Shown here piece by piece: positions 8,061 to 16,740 of a stretch of 64,000 bases of DNA. Where the stretch lies: positions 62,001 through 126,000 of the forward strand of contig JAAMEZ010000002.1 in the NCBI GenBank assembly GCA_013322215.1, read 5' to 3'. A model generated the notes under the pieces. The model made no database searches. It saw nothing but the letters and a program-made list of their open reading frames with translations, and was not told where the DNA came from. The position numbers were made by a program, and so were the translations under genes. The DNA comes from Martinezella rhizogenes. Lineage in GTDB: Bacteria; Pseudomonadota; Alphaproteobacteria; Rhizobiales; Rhizobiaceae. Positions within the stretch are counted from its first letter, which is position 1, and every line of letters starts with the position of its first letter.

Positions 8061-8321
8061 CTACTGGACCACCGGCATCTCGAGGGGGACGCCAGCCTCC
8101 GACGCCGCGGCGACGAAGCTGTTACGGGCCTCGAGCGGTTGTCCCTGGCCTCTTTCGACGTCGGCGCAAACCTGCAGAGCCATCATGAAAGCCTTGCCCT
8201 CCGCGACAGGCCATGCGTTCAGCAGCATGTCCAGCGCTTCTTTCGTGTTCGCGACCGTATAGACTTTTCCGGTGCGCTTGCAGATGACCATGATGGGATA
8301 ATTCCAGTCTTTATTATTCAT
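8061..8321 (-). CDS. DUF982 protein, paralogue 3
   Basis: The 86-aa protein reads NYPIMVICKRTGKVYTVANT, then KEALDMLLNAWP, AEGKAFMMALQVCADV and ARNSFVAAASEAGV, which is the DUF982 order of elements. GGAG lies 9 nt before ATG 8321. About 218 bp between this gene and the previous copy show no further gene. Function is unknown. Confidence 0.8.
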   Translation of the reverse strand: MNNKDWNYPIMVICKRTGKVYTVANTKEALDMLLNAWPVAEGKAFMMALQVCADVERGQGQPLEARNSFVAAASEAGVPLEMPVVQ

Positions 8322-8580
8322 GGCAGAAGGCTCCGATCCGACGCCGCCGAAATTAACGCTACGGTGTGCGGAATCTCAAGTTAATTTCAAGACGATATCT
8401 GGAGCAGTTCGGAACTGTTTCAATTGTCGGGAAAACAATTCGAGCGCCGGCGTGATCAATTTTCGAGTCAAAACTTTCGATGGCATGTTTTTCACAGAAA
8501 ATCATTGCGCGGAGATTACTTGCATGGAGCAATGAGATCATAAAAGACTTGTCGCACAGCGTGGCCGACGGGAGAGGCTG

Positions 8581-9276
8581 ATGGGAAGTTTTGCCGAAAT
8601 CAAGGAGCGGGCCGAGAAGCGCAAGGGAGGCGCCGACGGGCTAAGGGCGCTGATGCCCAAGGCACCGAACCATGAGACCCTGCCTGCTCTGTCCGATGAT
8701 CGAATCTTGTCGGAGATGACGCGCTACATTTTCTACGCAGGTTTCGTGCGTAATGTGATCGATTCGAAATGGGCTGGTTTCGAAGCGGCATTCTCTGGTT
8801 TCGATCCTGCCTTTCTCAATCTGGCGTCAGATGATTACTGGCATGATCTGACCTCGGACCCACGGGTCATCCGCAATGGTGCCAAGATCATGTCGGTACG
8901 GGCCAACGCGCAGTTCATCCGCGCGATTGCCGACGAGCATGGCAGCGCCGGCCGTTTCTTTGCCGATTGGCCGCTTATGGATCAGATCGGCTTGCTTGCC
9001 GTTCTGGACAAGCGGGCGAACCGGCTAGGCGGGATGACCGGGCAATATCTCCTGCGGGCGATCGGCCGCGATAGCTTCGTCATGAGCCATGACGTTCTCG
9101 TCTGCCTACGGCTTGCCGGCCTCCCTATCTCGGAAAATAAGCCCACCAAGAAAGATCTCCGGTTGATACAGGATCAGTTCAATGCCTGGCATGCAGAGAC
9201 GGGTCTGCCGCTCACCTATCTCTCGCGCATCTGCGCCTTCTCCGTCGGAATGCCGGGGGAAGAGGGCGAGGTCTGA
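8581..9276 (+). CDS. tag: DNA-3-methyladenine glycosylase I family protein
   Basis: This 231-aa protein resembles TagI-type glycosylases, which remove 3-methyladenine from alkylated DNA and start base excision repair. Family features are FYAGFVRNVIDSKWAGFEAAF near residue 50, FDPAFLNLA, and DPRVIRNGAKIMSVRANAQFI, corresponding to the helix-hairpin region that flips the base. Rhizobial members of this length carry an N-terminal extension, as here. A GGGAGAGG site precedes ATG 8581. It is 56 nt upstream of the dehydrogenase gene and may be co-transcribed with it. The exact substrate base is inferred from family. Confidence 0.8.
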   Translation: MGSFAEIKERAEKRKGGADGLRALMPKAPNHETLPALSDDRILSEMTRYIFYAGFVRNVIDSKWAGFEAAFSGFDPAFLNLASDDYWHDLTSDPRVIRNGAKIMSVRANAQFIRAIADEHGSAGRFFADWPLMDQIGLLAVLDKRANRLGGMTGQYLLRAIGRDSFVMSHDVLVCLRLAGLPISENKPTKKDLRLIQDQFNAWHAETGLPLTYLSRICAFSVGMPGEEGEV

Positions 9277-9332
9277 TTGATCTCATCCATCGGATGATAT
9301 TGGATCGCGTCCCGATAGAGGGAGAAACAGAA

Positions 9333-10364
9333 ATGACGACCGACAACAGACCCTTGGCGATCAGCGCACCGGAGCCGCGCTCGCTCGAGCTTATCTTTGC
9401 CGAGGACGCACTGTCGCTGCTTCATTCGAAATACCGCATCGTCGAGGCGGACCCGGAGAATATTGCCGGACTGGGCAACGAGATGCTCGCTGAGGCGCGC
9501 TATATCATCGGACAGCCGCCCCTGTCGAAGGAGACGCTCGACCGTATGCCACAGCTGCGCTGCGTCCTGAATGTCGAGAGCAATCTCATCAACAACATGC
9601 CCTATGAGGTTCTTTTCGAGCGCGGCATCCACGTCGTCACTACGGGCCTCGTCTTTGCCGAGCCGGTCGCCGAGATCGGTCTTGGGTTTGCCCTGAGCCT
9701 GGCGCGTGGGATCGCCGATGCCGATCTGGACTTTCGCGAGGGCAGGGAGCTTTGGGGCGGTGACGGCAATGCCAGCGCGCGGCTACTTTCAGGTAGCGAT
9801 ATCGGCATTGTCGGCTTCGGTGATCTCGGCAAGGCGTTGAACCGTGTGCTTTCCGGCTTCCGCGCCAACATCAAGGTGTTCGATCCCTGGATGCCGCCAT
9901 CGATCCTCAGGGAGCATGGCGTGCAGCCCGCCGGCTTGGACGAGGTCTTGTCCGGCAGTGATTTCGTCTTCGTGGTCGCGTCGGTCACAAGCGAGAACAA
10001 GGGCTTTCTCGGCGCTGAGGCCTTTGCAAAGATGCGCAAGGGTGCGGCTTTCATTCTGCTCAGTCGCGCCGATGTCGTCGATTTCGATGCGCTGATGGCG
10101 GCGGTCGCCTCCGGCCATATCGTGGCGGCGAGCGATGTCTATCCCGAGGAGCCGCTCGGCAGGGATCATCCGGTACGCAAGCTCAAGGGTTTCTTGCGTT
10201 CGGCGCATCGCGCCGGCGCACTCGACAGCGCCTTCAAGAAGATGGGTGAAATGGTGCTGGAGGATATGGATCTGATGGATCGCGGCCTGCCGCCAATGCG
10301 CTGCAAGCGTGCCGAGCGAGAAACGGTGTCGCGCATGCGCTCGAAGCCGGTTACGCGCAATTGA
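9333..10364 (+). CDS. D-isomer-specific 2-hydroxyacid dehydrogenase family protein
   Basis: The 343-aa protein is an NAD(P)-dependent dehydrogenase of the SerA/formate dehydrogenase fold. The nucleotide-binding turn reads GIVGFGDLG (residues 158-166) with D184 closing the second strand, which favours NAD. The catalytic triad is present: R245 in LLSRADVVD, E273 in DVYPEEPL and H292 in SAHRAG. The substrate cannot be read from sequence. ATG 9333 is chosen for its AGGGAG site; the frame opens earlier at 9294. A hairpin terminator follows at 10380-10407. Confidence 0.85.
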   Translation: MTTDNRPLAISAPEPRSLELIFAEDALSLLHSKYRIVEADPENIAGLGNEMLAEARYIIGQPPLSKETLDRMPQLRCVLNVESNLINNMPYEVLFERGIHVVTTGLVFAEPVAEIGLGFALSLARGIADADLDFREGRELWGGDGNASARLLSGSDIGIVGFGDLGKALNRVLSGFRANIKVFDPWMPPSILREHGVQPAGLDEVLSGSDFVFVVASVTSENKGFLGAEAFAKMRKGAAFILLSRADVVDFDALMAAVASGHIVAASDVYPEEPLGRDHPVRKLKGFLRSAHRAGALDSAFKKMGEMVLEDMDLMDRGLPPMRCKRAERETVSRMRSKPVTRN

Positions 10365-10379
10365 TCATTGTTCTCCATG

Positions 10380-10407
10380 CCCGGCGCCATGTCTCCCCGG
10401 CGCCGGG
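10380..10407. terminator. Hairpin between convergent genes
   Basis: CCCGGCGCC (10380-10388) pairs perfectly with GGCGCCGGG (10399-10407) across a 10-nt loop. It lies between the 2-hydroxyacid dehydrogenase gene and the convergent metI gene and can serve both strands. Neither side has a long T run. Confidence 0.5.
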
Positions 10408-10428
10408 AATGAGTTTGTTTTGGTGGAA

Positions 10429-11085
10429 CTAGCGGCGATCAAGCCGGGTGGCCAGGCGATCGCCCAGCCACTGCATACCCCAGACCAGAATGATCAGGAT
10501 GATGACGACGGCGATCATGATGCTCGTCTCGTAGCGTTGGTAGCCATAGCGGATCGCAAGGTCGCCAAGGCCGCCGCCGCCGATCGTGCCGGCCATGGCG
10601 GAAGCGCCGATCAGCGTCACCATGGTTACGGTGAAGCCGGCGACGATGCCGGGCATGGCTTCGGGTATCAGTACCTCACGGATGATGGTCCAGCGATTGC
10701 CGCCCATGGCGCGCACCGCATCGATCAGGCCGCGATCGACGTCGCGCAGCGAGACTTCCGCGACACGCGCGTAATAGGGAATGGCGGCGATGGTCAGCGG
10801 CACGATTGCGGCCGTCGTGCCGAGCGCCGTGCCGACGATCAGGCGCGTCAGCGGAATCAAGGCGATCAGCAGGATGATGAAGGGCACGGCGCGGAAGCCA
10901 TCGACCAATATGCCGAGAACGCGGTTGATCGCACCCTGTTCGGCAATGCCGCCGCGGCTGGTGACGACGAGCGCGAGGCCAAGCGGCAGGCCGATGATGA
11001 GGGAAAGAAGGCCGGATGCACCCGTCATCCAGATCGTTTGCCAGAAGGAGCGCCAAAGCAGGCCGAGGATTACGTCAGTTGTCAT
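10429..11085 (-). CDS. metI: Methionine ABC transporter permease
   Basis: This 218-aa inner-membrane subunit has the usual MetI length and about five transmembrane helices. The EAA-type loop that docks on the ATPase is visible ([25 protein letters not shown]), as is the family stretch [20 protein letters not shown]. It overlaps the metN stop by 11 nt, so the two are co-translated. With MetN and MetQ it forms the D-/L-methionine importer. Some rhizobial MetNIQ-like systems carry other ligands; the sequence does not tell. Confidence 0.9.
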   Translation of the reverse strand: MTTDVILGLLWRSFWQTIWMTGASGLLSLIIGLPLGLALVVTSRGGIAEQGAINRVLGILVDGFRAVPFIILLIALIPLTRLIVGTALGTTAAIVPLTIAAIPYYARVAEVSLRDVDRGLIDAVRAMGGNRWTIIREVLIPEAMPGIVAGFTVTMVTLIGASAMAGTIGGGGLGDLAIRYGYQRYETSIMIAVVIILIILVWGMQWLGDRLATRLDRR

Positions 11086-12160
11086 AGCCTAGAACCTCCA
11101 CCCGGGCGGAACGGGCTTTCAAAAAGTCACTGACCTGCGTCGGCAAGGTCGCATTGTGCGTCGGCACCGCCACGAAGAAACGGGCGACGGGCTGGTTCTG
11201 GATATGGTCGATGCCACCGTGAACCAGCCGGAAGGAGCGGGGAAGGGCGGCCGAAAGCTCGGCAAAGAGCGCTCCTTGCGCGGCAGGGCCGGCTAGATCG
11301 ACGCTGAGGATGGCTTCAGTTCCTGATGTTGGTGAAAGGCGGGCGGCGATATGCTCGGGAAGCTGCGGGCGGGCGCCGCTGAGCAGGCTTGCGGCGATCT
11401 CCGTTTGCGGATTGGCGAACACGGTCCATACCGAACCTTCTTCGACGATCCGGCCGGCGTCGATGACCGCGACACGATCGGCGATCGAGCGGATCACTTC
11501 CATCTCATGGGTGATGAGCAGGATCGTCAGGCCGAGCTTGCGGTTGATGTCCTTCAACAGTGCCAGGATGGATCGGGTGGTTTCCGGGTCGAGCGCCGAT
11601 GTCGCTTCGTCCGAAAGGAGAATGGCAGGCCGGGCGGCGAGGGCGCGGGCAATGCCGACGCGCTGCTTCTGACCGCCTGAAAGCGCCGATGGATAGGCTT
11701 TTGCCTTGTCGGCGAGGCCGACAAGTTCGAGCAGTTCGCGAGCGCGCTGCAATCGTTCCTGCTTGGAGACGCCTTCTATCTTCAGTGGAAGCGCTATGTT
11801 TTCCTCGACAGTTCTCGAGGACAGCAAATTGAAATGCTGAAAGACCATGCCGATGCGGCGGCGCAGCGGCTGCAGCTCCTTTTCCGAAAGGCGGGCGATA
11901 TCGCGGCCCTCGATGTGGATCTCGCCGCTATCGGCACGTTCCAGCCCGTTCAGGCAGCGGATCAGCGTCGATTTGCCGGCGCCGCTGCGGCCGATGATGC
12001 CAACGATCTCGCCGCGTCGTGCAGTCAGCGATATGCCGTCCAGGGCCGGCGTCGCGCCAAACCTGCGGCGGACATTGATCAGGCGGACGATCTCGTCGCC
12101 CGTCGATCGCTCAGGAGGCGCCTGTCCGTCGATTGATGTGGCAGGGGTGAAAGAATTCAT
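11075..12160 (-). CDS. metN: Methionine ABC transporter ATP-binding protein
   Basis: The 361-aa ATPase has Walker A (GRSGAGKST, near residue 63), signature [15 protein letters not shown], Walker [13 protein letters not shown] and the switch His in LLITHEME. The last 90 or so residues form a NIL-type domain (from about [11 protein letters not shown] to the end), which in E. coli MetN binds methionine and inhibits transport. ATG 12160 is chosen; the frame extends upstream to 12433 but through a repeat element. The downstream partner is metI, and metQ lies upstream beyond a repeat of about 190 bp. Confidence 0.92.
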   Translation of the reverse strand: MNSFTPATSIDGQAPPERSTGDEIVRLINVRRRFGATPALDGISLTARRGEIVGIIGRSGAGKSTLIRCLNGLERADSGEIHIEGRDIARLSEKELQPLRRRIGMVFQHFNLLSSRTVEENIALPLKIEGVSKQERLQRARELLELVGLADKAKAYPSALSGGQKQRVGIARALAARPAILLSDEATSALDPETTRSILALLKDINRKLGLTILLITHEMEVIRSIADRVAVIDAGRIVEEGSVWTVFANPQTEIAASLLSGARPQLPEHIAARLSPTSGTEAILSVDLAGPAAQGALFAELSAALPRSFRLVHGGIDHIQNQPVARFFVAVPTHNATLPTQVSDFLKARSARVEVLGYDN

Positions 12161-12210
12161 TCTCTGTCTCTTTTTGTAAAAGCGGCCTTTGAGTTTGCTG
12201 AGGCCATTAT

Positions 12211-12399
12211 ACCCCCCTCTATCCCTTTCGGGACATCTCCCCCACAGGGGGAGATTGGTAATGTTTGGCAAGCCATCACCAGGAGGCACAGATTGCATAC
12301 GCGGATGCTTCGCTGATTTGTTTTGCGGCGCGGGCGGCATACTCCCCACGATCTCCCCCTTGGCGGAGATGTCGCGAAAGCGACAGAGAGGGGTGCGCA
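12211..12399. repeat. Pair of inverted intergenic repeats between metQ and metN
   Basis: A unit of about 43 bp at 12211-12256 (beginning CCCCCCTCTATCCC) occurs again in inverted orientation at 12351-12399, with most positions identical. Each unit also contains its own short hairpin (CATCTCCCCC with GGGGGAGAT type arms). It is a typical rhizobial intergenic mosaic element. It fills most of the 358-bp gap between metN and metQ; nothing else is seen in that gap. Confidence 0.75.
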
Positions 12400-12518
12400 C
12401 TCTCCACGAACTTCTCAGCCAACGTGGTCGCATCCTTCATGGAAAAACGCCGAAGGCGGCCCGGGCAAGATGCCCCGACCGCCCGCCGTTCAGCGCTGTC
12501 CCCCGCGCCGTCCTGATA

Positions 12519-13367
12519 TCAATAGGCGCTCTGGCCAGTCCCCTTGTAGACTTTGTCGAATTCCGCCTTGACGGTATCGTTCTGGTAGGAGGCGACCAGC
12601 GTCTTGACCCAGGCTTCGTTCTCGCTGCCCTGCTTGACGGCGATGAAGTTGCGGTACGGGTTGCCTTCGGTCTGTTCCTGCGCGATGCGGTCTTGCACCG
12701 AGAGCCCCGCTTTCAGCGCCCAGTCGGTGTTGACGACGGCTGCATCGAGATCGTCGATCGAGCGGCCGACGATGCCGGCATCCAGTTCCTTGATGTCGAC
12801 GTTCTTCGGGTTTTCCGCGATATCGGCGACCGTGGCGAGGATGCCGGTGCCATCCTTGAGCTTGATGATGCCTTCATGCTGCAGAACGAGAAGCGCGCGG
12901 CCCTCGTTGGAAGGGTCGTTCGGCACGCCGATGGCAGCGCCCTTGGGAAGCTCGGCCACGGTCTTGTACTTCTTCGTGTAGAGGCCGATCGGCCAGATAC
13001 CCGTATAGCCGGCAACGACGATGTGGTAGCCGTGCTGCTTGATCTGGTTGTCGAGGTAGGGCTTGTGCTGGAAGGCATTGGCGTCGATTTCGCCGCGCTC
13101 CAGAGCTTCGTTCGGCTGGGTATAGTCGTTGAAGACGACCGGCTCGACCGTCAGGCCCTTCTTGGCGGCTTCAGCAACCACGACGCGCCAGACATCCTCG
13201 TCCTCGCCGCTCATGATGCCGACCTTGATCGTCTTGTTTGCGGCGAAAGATGGCGTGGCGGTTGCCGTCAAGCCGAATACGGCGACAGCGGAGGCAAGGA
13301 TGGCGGCAAGGCCGGCGCGGCGGGAAAGGCGCAGCGCGTCGAAACCTTTAGAAAGCTTTTCAGTCAT
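12519..13367 (-). CDS. metQ: Methionine ABC transporter substrate-binding protein
   Basis: This 282-aa NlpA/MetQ family protein has a long signal sequence (hydrophobic core LAAILASAVAVFGLTA, likely cleavage after SFAA near residue 42); there is no obvious lipobox cysteine, so it is probably soluble in the periplasm. Family blocks are VGIMSGEDEDVWRVV, YTQPNEALERGEIDANAFQH, VGVPNDPSNEGRALLVL and YRNFIAVKQGSEN. ATG 13367 is chosen as the start of the signal peptide. No SAM riboswitch could be recognised in the 210 bp upstream. Confidence 0.9.
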   Translation of the reverse strand: MTEKLSKGFDALRLSRRAGLAAILASAVAVFGLTATATPSFAANKTIKVGIMSGEDEDVWRVVVAEAAKKGLTVEPVVFNDYTQPNEALERGEIDANAFQHKPYLDNQIKQHGYHIVVAGYTGIWPIGLYTKKYKTVAELPKGAAIGVPNDPSNEGRALLVLQHEGIIKLKDGTGILATVADIAENPKNVDIKELDAGIVGRSIDDLDAAVVNTDWALKAGLSVQDRIAQEQTEGNPYRNFIAVKQGSENEAWVKTLVASYQNDTVKAEFDKVYKGTGQSAY

Positions 13368-13579
13368 GGGAAATCCTGTTCCAGATGGTCGAGATCGTTC
13401 TCTCGTTGACCGTGGGATCATCTCAGACGTGCGCTCTATCCGCGAAGCAGGATCATGCGTTGTGCACTGCGGTTCTGAAAAACTCTTTTCAGTGCAGCGC
13501 AAAAGAGCAAACTAATTTTCTATAAATACAGTAGATTATTTATGTGGCAAAATAGGCATCTGCATAAAAAATAGACAGA

Positions 13580-14083
13580 TTAGCGGTGAATCGGATCTTT
13601 CCAGAGAACCTCTTCCGGCTTTTCCACCGGTTCGATGTCGAGATTGACGACAACCGGCTCCTGGCCGGAGCGGACAAGCACGCATTCCAGCGTCTCGTCG
13701 CGGCTGGCATTGATCTCCTGATGCGGCACATAGGGTGGTACGAAGATGAAGTCGCCGGGGCCGGCTTCGGCGACGAATTCCAGGTTGTCGCCCCAGCGCA
13801 TCCGCGCCCTGCCTTTGACGACATAGATGATGCTTTCGAGATCGCCGTGGTGGTGAGCGCCGGTCTTGGCATTGGCGTGGATGGTCACGGTTCCCGCCCA
13901 GATCTTTTCAGCGCCGGCGCGGGCATGGTTGATCGCGGTTGCGCGGTTCATGCCGGGGGTCTGAGCCGTATTCGGGTCGAGGGCATTGCCCGGGATGATC
14001 TTGATGCCATGCTCGCGCCAATCGACGTGTTGGTGGCCGTGATCGTGGCCGTCCTGATGCTCGTGTTCATGGTCGCCGCACAT
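13580..14083 (-). CDS. Cupin domain protein with His-rich N-terminus
   Basis: The 167-aa protein starts with CGDHEHEHQDGHDHGHQH, a likely metal-binding tail, followed by one cupin barrel. The cupin motifs are visible: GAHHHGDLESIIYVVKG (motif 1) and PGDFIFVPPYVPHQE (motif 2). The enzymatic or binding role is unknown. The start at 14083 has an AAAGGA site; a longer frame to 14140 is less likely. It lies upstream of metQ on the same strand but more than 200 bp away. Confidence 0.75.
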   Translation of the reverse strand: MCGDHEHEHQDGHDHGHQHVDWREHGIKIIPGNALDPNTAQTPGMNRATAINHARAGAEKIWAGTVTIHANAKTGAHHHGDLESIIYVVKGRARMRWGDNLEFVAEAGPGDFIFVPPYVPHQEINASRDETLECVLVRSGQEPVVVNLDIEPVEKPEEVLWKDPIHR

Positions 14084-14414
14084 GGTAGTCCTTTCGGAGC
14101 TGGAGGGAGATTCGCATGTCTTCCACAGATGCGCTGTCATTTCACTCTACGCGAAGTCATTCAAAAATAAAGAGAATTACAGAAAATTTGCAAAGAGGCT
14201 TTTCAAGTCGAGATTAATCTATAGACTTGATCAAGTTACATGACCGGTGGGAACATTTCGTGTGCGTCCCGCGTTGCGCCGGTCACAAGATGGTTTGCCG
14301 CGCCATACCCCCCGATTTCGGGCGCGCCAAACTGAAGAAGCAGCGCTTGGGTCTCGGAGGAGAGACCATCGACTTTCATATATGCGCCGGACTTCCAATT
14401 GAAAGGAGACAGAC
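14084..14414. other. Divergent intergenic region with a palindrome
   Basis: These 331 bp separate the cupin gene (minus) from the hypothetical gene at 14415 (plus). They are AT-rich in the first half. A perfect 12-bp palindrome, ACTTGATCAAGT, lies at 14225-14236 and could be an operator. No small gene is convincing. Confidence 0.45.
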
Positions 14415-14804
14415 ATGTCGAATGCCTTGCCGCCCCTTCATGAGGGTCATGCCCCCATCACCCTGCAGCAGCTCTTCCGCGAGGCGCTCTACGCCTTCGA
14501 GGAATGGGACAGCGAAGTAACCGAACCGATCGTGACGTTCGAGGGACGTATTCACCCCATCAGCGTCGTGTTCGAAACCATGCGCGAATGCACTGATATC
14601 GTGCCCAATAACATCGTTTCGGCCGTGACCGAGCGGCTGACCAAGCCCTGGGAGGGCGAGGGTCCGCTTGACACGATGACCTTTTCGACGGCCGCCCGCG
14701 TGATGGGCGTTCTGGTCCGCAAAAGGCTCCTGGCCGTGAACAATGGCGTCAACGTCGCTGCCATTGCGGCAGATACACAGGCGGCGGAAACGTCGGATCG
14801 CTAA
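14415..14804 (+). CDS. Conserved-looking hypothetical protein
   Basis: A 129-aa soluble protein with no recognised domain. It starts with a strong AAAGGAG site 6 nt before ATG 14415 and ends in front of a terminator, so it is a well-formed monocistronic gene. Notable stretches are LQQLFREALYAFEEWDSEV and FETMRECTDIVPNNIVSAV. Confidence 0.65.
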   Translation: MSNALPPLHEGHAPITLQQLFREALYAFEEWDSEVTEPIVTFEGRIHPISVVFETMRECTDIVPNNIVSAVTERLTKPWEGEGPLDTMTFSTAARVMGVLVRKRLLAVNNGVNVAAIAADTQAAETSDR

Positions 14805-14823
14805 TAGCGAAGATTGTTTATGG

Positions 14824-14853
14824 AAGGCCCGCTGGCACGCACCAGCGGGCCTT
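14824..14853 (+). terminator. Rho-independent terminator
   Basis: AAGGCCCGCTGG (14824-14835) pairs perfectly with CCAGCGGGCCTT (14842-14853) around a 6-nt loop, followed by TT. It ends the hypothetical gene at 14415-14804 and may also serve the convergent gene at 14862. Confidence 0.8.
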
Positions 14854-14861
14854 TTGGCATT

Positions 14862-15275
14862 TTATCGATTGCCTACGTCGAATTCGGGATCGACGGGAAT
14901 CTGCATCGCCGTTACGAGGTGATTGGTCTGTCCGGCCAGTCCGATAACCGCCAGCAGCTCCCCATGCTGGGCGTCAGTCATGCCCTTCGCCCTGGCGGCC
15001 GCCGTGTGCGAATGGACGCAATAGGTGCAGCCATTGGCCGAGGAGACGGCTATGTAGATCATTTCGCGTACGAGCGGATCAAGTGCGCCTTCTCCCACCA
15101 TGACCGCTTTCAGGCCTTCCCAGGTGCGTTTGAGCAATGCGGGATCGTTGGCGAGGCCGCGCCAGAAATTGTTGACGAAATCGGATTTTCTCACCGCGCG
15201 AATGTCGTCGAACACGGCCTTGACCGGCGGGATCGCCTCCGCTTCTGCATCATCGAGCAATTTGACCGTCGCCAT
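14862..15275 (-). CDS. Carboxymuconolactone decarboxylase/AhpD family protein
   Basis: The 137-aa protein carries the AhpD-type active site NGCTYCVHSH (C83, C86, H90), which in the family gives alkylhydroperoxidase or disulfide reductase activity. The rest is the usual helical CMD fold. The start at 15275 is preceded by AAGGAGAGGAA; the frame could begin at 15299, but that part overlaps the ribosome site. The upstream 52 bp are a tandem duplication of this ribosome-site region. Confidence 0.85.
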   Translation of the reverse strand: MATVKLLDDAEAEAIPPVKAVFDDIRAVRKSDFVNNFWRGLANDPALLKRTWEGLKAVMVGEGALDPLVREMIYIAVSSANGCTYCVHSHTAAARAKGMTDAQHGELLAVIGLAGQTNHLVTAMQIPVDPEFDVGNR

Positions 15276-15279
15276 TTCC

Positions 15280-15331
15280 TCTCTCCTTCCTTTCAGCAAT
15301 TCTCATCTCTCCTTCCTTTCAGCAATTCTCA
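15280..15331 (-). repeat. Perfect 26-bp tandem duplication covering the ribosome-binding site
   Basis: Positions 15280-15305 and 15306-15331 are identical over 26 bp. Each copy holds a purine-rich AAGGAAGGAGAGA on the minus strand, that is, the Shine-Dalgarno of the AhpD-like gene. Only the copy next to the gene is at working distance. Confidence 0.9.
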
Positions 15332-15537
15332 TTATGTGGAACCATAATGCATTTCCTGCTGAGATGGGCGGGCGGAGCTTCCATTATCCTCCCTCTTTTC
15401 GTTTGCAAAAATCATCCATATGTGAAAATACTATTTACATAAGAAGAGTGAGGCTGGTGCGGAAACCGATGATGAGGATGATCCTCGAGGCGGAGAGGTG
15501 CTTTTGGCCGGGGTGAAGGCAGGGAGTGGGAGTATCG

Positions 15538-16698
15538 ATGGCGCTGAAGAAGGACTTGCCGCTGGCCGGGCTTGTCATCGTCGACATGAGCCAGTTCCTG
15601 TCGGGTCCCTATTGCTCGCTGCGCCTGATGGATCTGGGCGCCAGGGTCATCAAGATCGAGCGCCCCGGCGGCGGCGATCTCTCGCGCGGGCTTTATCTCA
15701 GCGATGATGAGAGCGGTGATTCCACGATCTTTCACGCGATCAACCGCTCCAAGGAGAGCTTGGCGATCGACCTGAAGAACGAGCGCGATATGAGCGCGCT
15801 GCGCAAGCTGATTTCCAAGGCCGATGTGCTCATCCAGAATTTTCGTCCCGGTGTGATCGAGCGGCTGGAGCTGGATTACGAAGCGGCCCGCAAGCTCAAT
15901 TCGCGCCTCGTCTATTGCTCGATTAGCGGCTACGGCGAAGAGGGGCCTTGGGTCTCGCGGCCGGGCCAGGATCTTCTCGCACAATCGCGATCCGGCGTCA
16001 TGTGGCTGAACGGCGACGAAGGGCAGGGGCCAGTGCCTTTCGGCCTTGCGATCGGCGATATGCTGGCGGGCGCGGCTGCAGCCCAGGGCATTCTTGCGGC
16101 ATTGGTGCGGCGCGGCGTAACCGGCGAGGGAGGGCTGGTGGAGACCAGCCTGCTCGAGGCTCTGGTCGATCTGCAGGTCGAAGTGCTGAGCGTGCACATG
16201 AACAGCGGCAATAAGCTGCCCGAGCGCTCGCATGTCCGCAGCGCTCATGCCTATCTTTCCGCCCCCTATGGCGTCTATCCCGCCGCAGATGGCTATCTTG
16301 CCATCGCCATGACGCCGATTTCCAAACTTGCCGATCTGCTCGACATGGATGAACTGGCGCCCTATCGCGATCATGAGAAAAGCTGGTTCACGTCGCGCGA
16401 CGAGATCAAGGCGCTGATCGCGGCGCGCATTGCCACCCGCAATGTCGACGACTGGCTTGCGATCCTCGAACCTGCCGATATCTGGTGCGCACGCGTGCTG
16501 AACTGGCCGGAACTTCTAGGCAGCGAAGGCTTCCGTGTTCTCGACATGTTGCAGACGGTCGGGCGCGGTGATGGCGTCAGCCTGCATACCACCCGCTCGC
16601 CCATCCGCATCGATGGGCAGCGGCCGAAATTCGAGCGTGCGGCCCCGCACGTTGGCGAGCATAATGCGGCACTCTGGGAGGAGTTCGACCTTGGCTGA
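15538..16698 (+). CDS. CaiB/BaiF family (class III) CoA transferase
   Basis: The 386-aa protein is a class III CoA transferase, moving CoA between two carboxylic acids via an enzyme-bound anhydride. The catalytic Asp is in GLAIGDMLAG (near residue 180); other family marks are LDLGARVIKIERP-like LRLMDLGARVIKIERPGG and QNFRPGVIERLELDY. ATG 15538 is chosen; GGGAG lies upstream. It is 42 nt from an L-fuconate dehydratase gene and the pair is likely an operon. The acids used are unknown. It is somewhat short in the middle compared with formyl-CoA transferase. Confidence 0.85.
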   Translation: MALKKDLPLAGLVIVDMSQFLSGPYCSLRLMDLGARVIKIERPGGGDLSRGLYLSDDESGDSTIFHAINRSKESLAIDLKNERDMSALRKLISKADVLIQNFRPGVIERLELDYEAARKLNSRLVYCSISGYGEEGPWVSRPGQDLLAQSRSGVMWLNGDEGQGPVPFGLAIGDMLAGAAAAQGILAALVRRGVTGEGGLVETSLLEALVDLQVEVLSVHMNSGNKLPERSHVRSAHAYLSAPYGVYPAADGYLAIAMTPISKLADLLDMDELAPYRDHEKSWFTSRDEIKALIAARIATRNVDDWLAILEPADIWCARVLNWPELLGSEGFRVLDMLQTVGRGDGVSLHTTRSPIRIDGQRPKFERAAPHVGEHNAALWEEFDLG

Positions 16699-16740
16699 AG
16701 GGGTCGAGAGGTCGCCGATGGATCTAGAAGGAGTTTTCCA

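Noticed and set aside
13368..13579. SAM riboswitch upstream of metQ
   Set aside because: I searched the leader by eye for SAM-I and SAM-II type conserved stems and found none; a covariance-model search would be decisive.
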